From an uncultured Flavobacteriales bacterium (lineage in GTDB: Bacteria > Bacteroidota > Bacteroidia > Flavobacteriales_D > Sanyastnellaceae): 54,470 nucleotides of DNA. Both the position numbers and the translations under genes were made by a program. Location of the stretch: NCBI GenBank assembly GCA_938084585.1, contig CALKFF010000039.1, positions 1 through 54,470 of the forward strand. The letters are read 5' to 3'. The notes below the pieces were generated by a model, which saw nothing but the letters and a program-made list of their open reading frames with translations, had not been told where the DNA came from and ran no database searches. Shown here piece after piece: positions 1 through 7,111 of this stretch; within the stretch, counting starts at the first letter, position 1, and every line of letters begins with the position of its first letter.

Positions 1-1
1 G

Positions 2-75
2 TGACCCTGTAGGGATTCGAACCCCAAACCTTCGCATCCGTAGTGCGATGCTCTATCCAGTTGAGCTACAGAGCC
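2..75 (-). tRNA. tRNA-Arg (anticodon ACG)
   Basis: The minus strand folds as a complete cloverleaf. The acceptor stem GGCTCTG pairs with CAGGGTC (two G-T wobbles), followed by an A discriminator. There is a D-arm, a five-pair anticodon stem TCGCA/TGCGA around the loop CTACGGA, and a T-arm with GGTTCGAATCC. Anticodon ACG reads CGN arginine codons after A34-to-I editing. No CCA is encoded as far as the window edge allows one to see. Confidence 0.96.
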
Positions 76-107
76 GTTCCACACTGACCTCGCGGTCAAT
101 CGGGGGG

Positions 108-137
108 CAAAGATAGGCAGGCTTTTTTGTTGACCAA
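108..137 (-). promoter_or_regulatory. Promoter of tRNA-Arg
   Basis: On the minus strand a -7 box TATCTTTG (108-115) fits the Bacteroidota TAnnTTTG consensus exactly, and a -33 TTG (135-137) lies 19 bp upstream, the usual spacing. Initiation would fall about 25 bases before the mature tRNA 5' end. This is one of the few promoters here with both elements, so it serves as a reference for the others. Confidence 0.65.
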
Positions 138-166
138 GCCCCGCTTCAAGAAAATGCAATTGATGG

Positions 167-1753
167 TCAGGCCCGGAAGTAACGGAGGCTGACCGTGGCC
201 GCACCCTTCGAAGGAAAATTCCTGCCCACCGTCTCTTCTGAGCGCAACCCAGCCTCTTGGGCCATGGCGTCGTAGACCGGGATTTCGAGGATGTACTGGT
301 CGCTGAATCCGTGGGTCGCGTCGTAGGCGGTGGCGGGGAGTTTGCCCTGCAAATGCTCGGCGTCTTCAGGCGCCACCGTGTGCAACTCGATGACGAGCAG
401 ACCATGCTCTGCGACGTAGGGAGACCACTTCATCAAGTGCTCCTTCAAGCTCTGCTCCACGTTGCGCAATTTGAGCCGCTTTCCTCTGAACGCGTACGCC
501 CCAGTCGAGGCGGGATGGTCAGGACGTTCCATGACGGGCTCATTGTAGACGCGGTTGTGGTCCAAGAACGAGCGCACGCTCATGAGCTCCGACAACCGAA
601 TGTCGTGCTTCTCATACAGGTCGATCGCCAGTTGGTCGGGGTCGCCGATGTCGCCCCAAATGAAATGCCCCTCCACCCCTTTTTGCATGAAGTGGTCGGC
701 CGTGGCCACAAGGGCTTCTTGGTTGAAGTCGGCCCCGACCAGCATCAAGGGATGCTTGTCCAAATGCTCGCCACGCAACGTCTCAGTCGCAATCACATCC
801 CGCAGGTGCAACAACAGCGCCCCGTTGCCGCACCCCATGTCGCACAAGCCCAAGGGCTGCTGGTCCAACGGCTTGTTGAACACCTCCTTCACGACGTTGT
901 CCAAATGGGTGAAATACGCCTTGTGCGCGCCGCCGGAGCCCCACACGTTGAGGGTGCGGTCGACGTGGATCTCCGCCTCGCCAGGTTCCGTGCGCCACAA
1001 GTGGTTGCCTTCGCCAAGGAGGAGTTCCTTGGCCCACAGGAAGGTTTGGGTGTACGAGGTGGTCACCCCGTACGCTGAGGCTCTACGCAGGAAGAATCCC
1101 CCGCGCAACGACCGGTCCCACGCCAAGGCAGCCGTGACTTCGCGCCAGGCCTTCTGCTTGGAAGGGTGCAGTAGAGCCACCGCGGCGTCCACATCTTCCC
1201 AATGCGTCAACGGCTCTGTCCCGTGCAGGGTGCCAAGCGCCACGAGCCAGGGGGCCACCAAGGCCCCTTCCAAATGGGTGCGCACGCGACGGGCCCAGGG
1301 CGCGTCTTGGCCTTGCAACGAAACAACCGCGTCTTTCAATTGGGCGAGGGCGTCCTGCGCCTCTTGAAACAACGGGGTCTCGGGGTCGTTCCACATGCCC
1401 ACGGCATGCTCCATCCACGCGCGGCCGTGGGCGTACAGGTCCTTTTGGTCCACCCAATCGCCCACGTCCTCCAACGGACGCGGCATGTAATTCACTTTGT
1501 CCTCGCCACGGTGAGCCTGGAGGATGCCTTGGGAGCACAACATGCGCAAGCCCACGTTGAGGTACCCTGCGTTGGCCCCAAACACCGCCGCCAAGTCGTC
1601 CACATCCCCTCCCACGGAGAGGACTTCATCCAACATTCCACCCTTGGCCAACACGGGGACCACGCCGCACAAGGCCAACCCATCGAGGTGGGTGAACAGG
1701 TCGGCGCGCCAGCTGCGCTGGACGTCTTTGGATGGAACGTCGAACGGGGTCAT
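167..1753 (-). CDS. Class I SAM-dependent methyltransferase with N-terminal winged-helix-like domain
   Basis: Predicted 528-aa cytoplasmic methyltransferase. Residues about 18-110 look like the winged-helix dimerisation domain of O-methyltransferases (VVPVLAKGGMLDEVL, then NVGLRMLCSQGIL). The Rossmann motif I is DMGCGNGALLLHL near residue 304, followed by an acidic strand end (LVGADFNQEAL) and a GDIGD segment matching motifs II/III. The C-terminal part (LLVIELHTV) resembles the late strands of the same fold. It starts with ATG overlapping the stop of the upstream peptidase gene by four bases (ATGA), so translation is probably coupled. The substrate cannot be read from the sequence; small-molecule or polyketide-type methylation is possible. 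Confidence 0.8.
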   Translation of the reverse strand: MTPFDVPSKDVQRSWRADLFTHLDGLALCGVVPVLAKGGMLDEVLSVGGDVDDLAAVFGANAGYLNVGLRMLCSQGILQAHRGEDKVNYMPRPLEDVGDWVDQKDLYAHGRAWMEHAVGMWNDPETPLFQEAQDALAQLKDAVVSLQGQDAPWARRVRTHLEGALVAPWLVALGTLHGTEPLTHWEDVDAAVALLHPSKQKAWREVTAALAWDRSLRGGFFLRRASAYGVTTSYTQTFLWAKELLLGEGNHLWRTEPGEAEIHVDRTLNVWGSGGAHKAYFTHLDNVVKEVFNKPLDQQPLGLCDMGCGNGALLLHLRDVIATETLRGEHLDKHPLMLVGADFNQEALVATADHFMQKGVEGHFIWGDIGDPDQLAIDLYEKHDIRLSELMSVRSFLDHNRVYNEPVMERPDHPASTGAYAFRGKRLKLRNVEQSLKEHLMKWSPYVAEHGLLVIELHTVAPEDAEHLQGKLPATAYDATHGFSDQYILEIPVYDAMAQEAGLRSEETVGRNFPSKGAATVSLRYFRA

Positions 1754-2868
1754 TTCCGCTTCTTGGACTTCAGCGCACCTTGGTGCATCGTCACGGCAAT
1801 GGTCTTGGCGTCGAAGTACGCCATGCTGATGTATTGGCGGCCGCCGTAGGGGTTGTCTTGGCCCCAGCTGTTCTTGATCACGAAGTACTCTTCCCCGTTT
1901 TGGTCTTGGGCGAGTCCCACGATGTGCATGAGGTGGTCGTCGGTGGTGGTGTGGTTCTCAAACCCGATTTGACGCGTGCGCTGGGTGACCTTTTGCTCAC
2001 GGACCACCTCCTTCCAAAGCTTGGACTTGTCGTCCTCCACAGGCAACAGCGCCATGCCGTTGCGGAAGCTGAATCCCTTCTCGCTCACGTCGGCGTCCCA
2101 CGCGACGGTGTAGCCCATCTCCAACGCCCCACGCACCATGCGGCGCAACTCGTCCAACGCCACGTTGAGGTATTCTCCACGGGAGAAGTTGTCCGGCACT
2201 TCCAGGGCGAAGCTTGCCCCGAACGGGTGGTGGGAGAAGCTGGTGATGGACACGTAGTTGTTGGCGTCGATGCCCAACATGTCTCGGAACGACTCGGGGG
2301 TGTAACGCTTGTTCTCAAACGTGAACGAGCGCGGCAACTCACCGAGGTAGGCGTCGCAAATGCCGTCCACCGCATCCCTCCAATCGTTGGACAGCACACG
2401 CTGCTCGCTCATGGCCTTCACGGCCGCGGCCAACACCGCGTCCAATTCGCCGTGGTTGAATTCCGTCTCGCCCTCGTCCAACCCGGTGTACTCGGCTTCA
2501 GGCACCAGCCCGTAATCGCGGACCGAGTTCAGCACATCGTGGCAGAGGCTTCCGGGCCCAAACTGGTGCAACCCGTGGTGGCGGAGGTACATCTCCGCTT
2601 TCAACGGGTAGGTGTGGCGGACCGACGCCATCTCGCTGAGGTCGATGACCTTGCCTGAGATGCGGGCCACCTCAGATTCGAGGAAGCTCGTGGTGGAGAA
2701 GCTCCAGCATGTGCCGGTTTGGCACTGGTCTTTCACCTCTGTGGCGGTCAAATCCGCCAACGTCTTGAATTGGTACACCGGGGCATCCTCAGACTGGGCG
2801 AGGGCCGAGCCCGAGAAGGTCACGGCGCACAACGCCACCGCAACGCGGGAGAAAAAAGGGGTCTGCAT
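1750..2868 (-). CDS. Secreted C1 (papain-like) peptidase, bleomycin hydrolase/aminopeptidase C type
   Basis: The 372-aa protein begins with a signal peptide (about residues 1-25, ending SALAQ). The papain signature is intact: oxyanion Gln48 and catalytic Cys54 in DQCQTGTCWSF, catalytic His in DHLMHIVGLA near residue 317, and the Asn in VIKNSWG near residue 344. Cytosolic bleomycin hydrolases are about 450 aa and lack a signal peptide; this shorter exported form is typical of Bacteroidota. It probably trims peptides in the periplasm or outside the cell. A -7-like box lies four bases before the ATG, suggesting its own promoter, and the downstream methyltransferase overlaps it by 4 nt. Confidence 0.88.
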   Translation of the reverse strand: MQTPFFSRVAVALCAVTFSGSALAQSEDAPVYQFKTLADLTATEVKDQCQTGTCWSFSTTSFLESEVARISGKVIDLSEMASVRHTYPLKAEMYLRHHGLHQFGPGSLCHDVLNSVRDYGLVPEAEYTGLDEGETEFNHGELDAVLAAAVKAMSEQRVLSNDWRDAVDGICDAYLGELPRSFTFENKRYTPESFRDMLGIDANNYVSITSFSHHPFGASFALEVPDNFSRGEYLNVALDELRRMVRGALEMGYTVAWDADVSEKGFSFRNGMALLPVEDDKSKLWKEVVREQKVTQRTRQIGFENHTTTDDHLMHIVGLAQDQNGEEYFVIKNSWGQDNPYGGRQYISMAYFDAKTIAVTMHQGALKSKKRK

Positions 2869-2872
2869 GGGG

Positions 2873-2880
2873 ACAATTTA
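2873..2880 (-). promoter_or_regulatory. Start-linked -7-like box of the C1 peptidase gene
   Basis: The minus strand reads TAAATTGT, then CCCC, then ATG, so the box ends four bases before the start codon as at many other genes in this window. The box sits inside an inverted repeat GGGGAC(2869-2874)/GTCCCC(2885-2890). No clear -33 element is visible. Confidence 0.4.
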
Positions 2881-2925
2881 AAACGTCCCCGGCCTGCTTC
2901 GAAGCGTCGGAATGGAATCTTGTCC

Positions 2926-3888
2926 TCAGAAGGACGCCCGGGCGAAGTTGCCGAACTCCGAAGGCATCATCCAGGTCAAGAACACCGCGATGTTCCACCC
3001 CCGCGTTTCGTTGAGTCCCAACATCAGGTTGTCGCGGCTGACGCGGGCGTTCAGCTCGATGTGCCCGCCTTCTTCAAAGTCCAAATCGATGCCTGCGCTT
3101 CCGTAAAAGCCCATGCCCCACTGCGTGAGCAAATTGTTGGCCGCCGTGAGTTGCCCGCTGCCCACGCCTACCGACGTCAGCAGGTCCACTTCGTAGCGGC
3201 TGTTGCCCACCGCCGGCGTCAACACCACGTAATTCTCTTCAATCGACACCGCGTTGGCCATGCCGCCCAGCTCGAGCCCCCAAGACGCGCCCTCGGCCAA
3301 GTACACCGACGTGCGGTAGCCCAGGGCCACGTTCAACCGCTGCTCCTTGCCCAAAATGGGGTACGTCCGGATGTCCAGGTTGCCCTGTCCTTGGTCGGGA
3401 AGCAGGCCCGTGCTAAGCGTCCATGCACCCTCGGCCGTCATCTGGATGGCGTCGACGTGGAGGACCAAGGCCGTTTCTGGGTTCCAGAATTTCGCCGTCT
3501 TCAGCCCAAAGAACATCGCCGGCCGGTACTGCATAAGCGGCAAACTCTCGAGTTGCCAGTTGGGGAATTCGTTCAAGATGCCCGAGACGGGGTGGCTCTG
3601 TTGCTGAGATTGGAGTTGGCGCAGGCGGTCGTCGATGCTCCAAACTTGGGCGTTCACGTTGGTCAACCCGAGCTCGTTCAATCCGGAGCCGTCGTAGAAG
3701 TACGCCGCCAGCGGGTAGCCCCGGTACACCCCGATGTTGAGCCCAAACTCCACCCCCTCCCGCGATTCGTAGGTGTAATCTTCCTCGTCGCTGTACACGG
3801 TCATTTGGGCTTGGGCAGTCGCGGCCCATCCCAAGGTCACCAGGGCCAACACGGCCTGCCGCATCCCGATCGTCGCCTGTCTGATCAT
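2926..3888 (-). CDS. Putative outer-membrane or periplasmic protein of unknown function
   Basis: A 320-aa protein with a signal peptide (about residues 1-27, ending TAQAQ). The mature part alternates short beta-prone stretches with Gly and aromatic residues (GLNIGVYRGYPLAAYF, YEVDLLTSVGVGSGQL, IELNARVSRDNLMLGL) and ends in aromatic Phe (ARASF), which fits a small outer-membrane beta-barrel. No family is recognised. It starts 4 nt after the stop of the cyclophilin lipoprotein gene on the same strand, so the two are probably co-transcribed envelope genes. Confidence 0.75.
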   Translation of the reverse strand: MIRQATIGMRQAVLALVTLGWAATAQAQMTVYSDEEDYTYESREGVEFGLNIGVYRGYPLAAYFYDGSGLNELGLTNVNAQVWSIDDRLRQLQSQQQSHPVSGILNEFPNWQLESLPLMQYRPAMFFGLKTAKFWNPETALVLHVDAIQMTAEGAWTLSTGLLPDQGQGNLDIRTYPILGKEQRLNVALGYRTSVYLAEGASWGLELGGMANAVSIEENYVVLTPAVGNSRYEVDLLTSVGVGSGQLTAANNLLTQWGMGFYGSAGIDLDFEEGGHIELNARVSRDNLMLGLNETRGWNIAVFLTWMMPSEFGNFARASF

Positions 3889-3892
3889 GGGT

Positions 3893-4711
3893 TCAATTTC
3901 GGAAAGAATCGCCAGCCCAATCCATGCGCACTTCCAGCCTGGTCAGCGGCCAATCGCTCTCGTCCCTGGGGGTGGCGGCCAGCTTGTCGACGACGTCCAT
4001 GCCTTCCAAGACGCGCCCAAACACCGTGTGCTCACCGTCCAAGTGCGGCGCCCCGCCCTCCTTGGCGTACGCCTGGGCCTGGGCCGCCGTGTAATCCACA
4101 CCGCGGTCGCGCTGCACCTTGCCCAACTCCTGCGGGCCAATCTTGCGGCCGGTGACGATGTAGAAATCGTAGCCTGAGGAGCGCTTGTCCGGGTTGTCAT
4201 TGTAGCTGCGCGACATGGCCAAGGCGCCGCGGGTGTGGATGTGCGCGGCGTCAAATTCTGCAGGCAACGTGTGCTGGCCGATCAAGAACCTCAGTTGCTG
4301 TGGGCGCTCCTCCTCGCTGTTGCCGCCTTGCACCACAAAGTCCGGCACGACGCGCGTGAATTCCGCCGGGTCGAAGTACCGCCGATGCACTTTGTACAAG
4401 AAGTTGGCACGATGGACGGGGACGTCCTTGAACAGCTCCACGACAATGCGGCCGTGCTTGGTGTCCATGACAACGTGGTCTTCTTCCACCGTGCTTCCCC
4501 ACTCCGTCAAAAAGTCCGCGGCGTTCTCGTTGGTCAGGGTGGGAAATTTCGACGCCACAAGCCGCTTCACACGCTCGTCGACGGCCACCTCTGCGGGGGT
4601 CTTGCCCGCTTGCGAAGTGGATTCCTTGGCGGGCGTCTCTGGCGCATCAGATCCGCTCCCGCATCCCACCGTGGCCCCCAACGCCAGCCCCCAAAACCAA
4701 ACCTTGTTCAT
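3893..4711 (-). CDS. Cyclophilin-type peptidyl-prolyl isomerase, lipoprotein
   Basis: A 272-aa protein with a lipoprotein signal (LGATVGC, lipobox Cys at residue 17) and a linker rich in Ser, Pro and Thr. The cyclophilin fold follows from about residue 80: DTKHGRIVVELFKDVPVH, FTRVVPDFVVQGG, then HTRGALAMSRSYNDNP and HTVFGRVLEGMDVVDKL near the C-terminus. The usual FHR core is replaced by FTRVVPDF, as in many bacterial cyclophilins. It would assist proline isomerisation of envelope proteins while anchored in a membrane. It heads a two-gene unit with the barrel-like protein at 2926-3888. Confidence 0.9.
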   Translation of the reverse strand: MNKVWFWGLALGATVGCGSGSDAPETPAKESTSQAGKTPAEVAVDERVKRLVASKFPTLTNENAADFLTEWGSTVEEDHVVMDTKHGRIVVELFKDVPVHRANFLYKVHRRYFDPAEFTRVVPDFVVQGGNSEEERPQQLRFLIGQHTLPAEFDAAHIHTRGALAMSRSYNDNPDKRSSGYDFYIVTGRKIGPQELGKVQRDRGVDYTAAQAQAYAKEGGAPHLDGEHTVFGRVLEGMDVVDKLAATPRDESDWPLTRLEVRMDWAGDSFRN

Positions 4712-4715
4712 GGCG

Positions 4716-4723
4716 CAAACTTA
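4716..4723 (-). promoter_or_regulatory. Start-linked -7 box of the cyclophilin gene
   Basis: The minus strand reads TAAGTTTG-CGCC-ATG, an exact TAnnTTTG match ending four bases before the start codon. If used as a promoter the mRNA would begin at or next to the A of ATG. Its -33 region would lie inside the divergent nuclease gene. Confidence 0.5.
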
Positions 4724-4727
4724 GCCG

Positions 4728-4735
4728 CATCTTCG
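4728..4735 (+). promoter_or_regulatory. Start-linked -7-like box of the nuclease gene
   Basis: The plus strand reads CATCTTCG-CAGA-GTG. It differs from TAnnTTCG only at the first base and keeps the four-base spacing to the start codon. Together with the box at 4716-4723 it fills the 28-bp divergent gap. Confidence 0.35.
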
Positions 4736-4739
4736 CAGA

Positions 4740-6095
4740 GTGAAGTACGCCATCGTCGACATCGAGACCACCGGAGGCACCCGCAAATCGCGGGGCATCA
4801 CCGAGGTGGCGGTCGTGGTGAGCGACGGGCATCAGGTGGTGGACACGTGGAGTTCCCTGATCAACCCCTTCGAGTCCATCCCACCCCGCATCTCCGCCCT
4901 GACCGGCATCACCGACGACATGGTGGAAGACGCGCCGGGCTTCGACGAAGTCGCCAAAGAACTGATGGGCAAGCTGGAGGATTGCGTGTTCGTGGCGCAC
5001 AACGTCGGGTTCGACTACGCGTTCCTGCGCGGGCACTTCGAAGCCATGGACATCTCGTTCCGACGGCCCAAGCTGTGCACCGTCCGGCTGTCTAGAAAGG
5101 CGTTTCCTGGTCTCCCCCGTTACGGACTTGGGGCGCTTTGCGACGCCACAGGCATCCCCCACACCGACCGGCACCGGGCGCTTGGGGACGCCGAGGCGAC
5201 CGCGATGCTCTTTCACAAAATCATGGCCTCGGAACGCGGCCAGCTCGCCGTGGCCGACGCGTTGGAGCGCGGGACCCGCGAGCAATGGATGCCCCAGCAC
5301 GTGCCCGCCAAGGAATTCGACGTGCTCCCCGACGAACCCGGGGTCTATTGGTTCATGGACGCTGCAGGCAAACCCCTGTACATCGGCATGAGCATCCACA
5401 TCCAAAAGCGGGTGCGTAGCCATTTCTCCGGCACCACCGCCTCTTCCAAACGCCAAATCCTGATGCGCGACATGCGCAGCCTGAAGCATGAACTCGCCGG
5501 CAGCGAATGGATGGCCGCCGTGATGGAGGACGTCCGCATTCGGGCCCACTGGCCTCCCCTCAACCGGGCTCAGAAACAGCCCCGCGCCTACCGCTCCATC
5601 GTGCATTACGTCGACCGCCAAGGCCGAAACCGCCTGGCTGTTCGCGCCCAACAAGGCACACGCGGCGCCCTTCGCACTTTCCACAGCGAGGCTTCGGCCA
5701 GAAAGTGGCTCCACCAGCAAGTGCAAGACCACGGCCTGCGGTTTGACCTGCTCGGATTGGGCGCGCTGGTCCCTGAAGAACCCGTGAGTGTCGAAGAGCA
5801 TGAAACCCGTTTCCCGGAGGCCATGCAAGCCTGGAAGCAAGCGCCCTCAGGTTGGTTTTGCGAGCGCGGCCGCACGCCCGACGAGCGCGGCTTCATCGCC
5901 GTCCGAGAGGGACATGTGGTGGGTTACGGGTTCGTGGAAGCCGACGACCTCAAAGGCGACCTCGCCTCGGCTGAGGGTCAGGAACGGTTGGAGGCGTTGT
6001 CGTTTGGGCTCCACCCTGTGGCGCCGTCGTCCACGCTCGACGCCCGCTTGCGCGAGGAGATGGCCTCCAACCTCACTTGGGTTGAAGCAATGTGA
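4740..6095 (+). CDS. DnaQ-type 3'-5' exonuclease fused to GIY-YIG nuclease domain
   Basis: A 451-aa protein of two nuclease domains. Residues about 1-170 form a DEDDh exonuclease: IVDIETTGG (Asp/Glu pair), HNVGFDYAFL, and HRALGDAEAT with the catalytic His and Asp. Residues about 195-275 form a GIY-YIG domain of UvrC/Cho type: PGVYWFMD, PLYIGMS, Arg in KRVRSHFSG and the Glu in VMEDVRIRAHWPPLN. The remainder (about 280-451) has no recognised fold. Such exonuclease/UvrC-N fusions are often annotated as DNA polymerase III epsilon-like and may act in repair. Translation starts at GTG; no upstream ATG is available in the 28-bp gap. Confidence 0.88.
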   Translation: MKYAIVDIETTGGTRKSRGITEVAVVVSDGHQVVDTWSSLINPFESIPPRISALTGITDDMVEDAPGFDEVAKELMGKLEDCVFVAHNVGFDYAFLRGHFEAMDISFRRPKLCTVRLSRKAFPGLPRYGLGALCDATGIPHTDRHRALGDAEATAMLFHKIMASERGQLAVADALERGTREQWMPQHVPAKEFDVLPDEPGVYWFMDAAGKPLYIGMSIHIQKRVRSHFSGTTASSKRQILMRDMRSLKHELAGSEWMAAVMEDVRIRAHWPPLNRAQKQPRAYRSIVHYVDRQGRNRLAVRAQQGTRGALRTFHSEASARKWLHQQVQDHGLRFDLLGLGALVPEEPVSVEEHETRFPEAMQAWKQAPSGWFCERGRTPDERGFIAVREGHVVGYGFVEADDLKGDLASAEGQERLEALSFGLHPVAPSSTLDARLREEMASNLTWVEAM

Positions 6096-6102
6096 TGAAA
6101 AC

Positions 6103-6258
6103 TCAATTCTGATTCACCCAACCGTCGCCCACGCCGGTGGGGACATGTGCAGTGGCTTTGGAAAAGGCCAGGATGGTTTTGACCGTGGAAGGCTTGGGGA
6201 GCAGTTCAACGGTGGTGAAATCGGGGCAAGAAAACGTCAGAGGGTCGAATGAATCCAT
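6103..6258 (-). CDS. Small conserved-looking hypothetical protein, 51 aa
   Basis: An intact ATG-to-TGA frame of 51 codons fills the gap between the nuclease gene and the terminator. It begins MDSFDPLTFSCPDF, has a central KPSTVKTILAFSKA segment and ends GWVNQN. The central K-P-S-x-x-x-x-x-I-L-x-F-S-K-A pattern resembles short proteins common in Bacteroidota genomes, recalled from general familiarity and not checked. It is downstream of the ECF sigma gene on the same strand but beyond its terminator. No TAnnTTTG box was found directly upstream. No membrane segment or signal peptide; function unknown. Confidence 0.55.
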   Translation of the reverse strand: MDSFDPLTFSCPDFTTVELLPKPSTVKTILAFSKATAHVPTGVGDGWVNQN

Positions 6259-6294
6259 GCAGTGGAGGTGTGTTGTTCCCCCCTAAAACGACAA

Positions 6295-6329
6295 GAGGCG
6301 GACCCTATTGTGTCCGCCTCCCGTTTTTT
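6295..6329. terminator. Rho-independent terminator, probably bidirectional
   Basis: Stem GAGGCGGAC (6295-6303) pairs with GTCCGCCTC (6312-6320) around an 8-nt loop. On the plus strand it is followed by CCG and six Ts; on the minus strand the tail TTGTCGTTTT is weaker. It lies between the nuclease gene and the sigma-factor gene, which converge. Confidence 0.75.
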
Positions 6330-6349
6330 CATCTTGGGCCTGTCGCGCG

Positions 6350-6934
6350 TCAGCCGGTGGTCAGCACGAGCTGCTGCTCGTCGACCATGCGCCTGAGGTT
6401 GATCAAGGCGTAACGCATCCGGCCCAAGGCCGTGTTGATGCTCACCCCCGTCTCTTCCGCGATCTCTTTGAAGCTGTATTGCTGCTCCAGGCGCATCTTG
6501 ACCACCGCGCGCTGCTCTTCAGGCAACGCGGGGATCAACTGACGCAACTCCGCAAGCACCTCTTCCTGAACCATGGTGTCCATGGCGTTGGGCGCATCGT
6601 GGGCGAGCGTGTCGAAAATGTCAAACTCGTCGGTCGGACGCACCATGCGCTTCTTCCGATTGCGCCGGAAGTGGTCGATCGCCGCGTTGTGGGCAATCCG
6701 CATCACCCAGGGGCCAAACTTCCCCTCCTCCACGTACTTGCCCGACTTGAGCACCTTGACCACCTTGATCCAGGTGTCCTGGAACAAGTCGTTCGCCACC
6801 TCGTGGTCGCGGACCACAAAGACAATCTTGGAGAAGACCCCAGACTGGTAACGGTTCAACAACGTTTCGAATGCGCGTTCGTCACCTTCACGGTAGGCAC
6901 GAATCAAGTCGCGGTCGGACAAAGAAGCTCGCAT
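6350..6934 (-). CDS. RNA polymerase ECF sigma factor
   Basis: A 194-aa sigma-70 family protein with only regions 2 and 4. Region 2 spans about residues 20-95 (AFETLLNRYQSGVFSKIVF, NDLFQDTWIKV, FGPWVMRIAHNAAIDHFRR). Region 4 spans about 130-185, with the helix-turn-helix YSFKEIAEETGVSINTALGR. No anti-sigma gene is adjacent: upstream is the divergent uvrA and downstream is the terminator. This autonomous arrangement is seen for constitutively expressed Bacteroidota ECF factors. A degenerate -7 box (TACCCTTG, minus strand, 7001-7008) is the only promoter candidate in the 177-bp upstream gap. Confidence 0.92.
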   Translation of the reverse strand: MRASLSDRDLIRAYREGDERAFETLLNRYQSGVFSKIVFVVRDHEVANDLFQDTWIKVVKVLKSGKYVEEGKFGPWVMRIAHNAAIDHFRRNRKKRMVRPTDEFDIFDTLAHDAPNAMDTMVQEEVLAELRQLIPALPEEQRAVVKMRLEQQYSFKEIAEETGVSINTALGRMRYALINLRRMVDEQQLVLTTG

Positions 6935-7111
6935 GACACCTCTGTTTACTTCACGCCTCTCTTCCGGGACTCTCCCGACTCAAGGCTTCATGAAATGGAA
7001 CAAGGGTAAAATGTGTCGATGCGCGTCTGTTTGAAATCCAACTCCCACTAAAGTAGCGGTTTTCCTCATGGACACCAAACCTCAGGTACCTTCACGCTGT
7101 TAAAAACTGCA

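Noticed and set aside
6935-7111. Clear promoters in the sigma factor/uvrA divergent gap
   Set aside because: Only degenerate boxes (TACCCTTG minus at 7001, TACCTTCA plus at 7087) without -33 elements were found, so no promoter feature was called.
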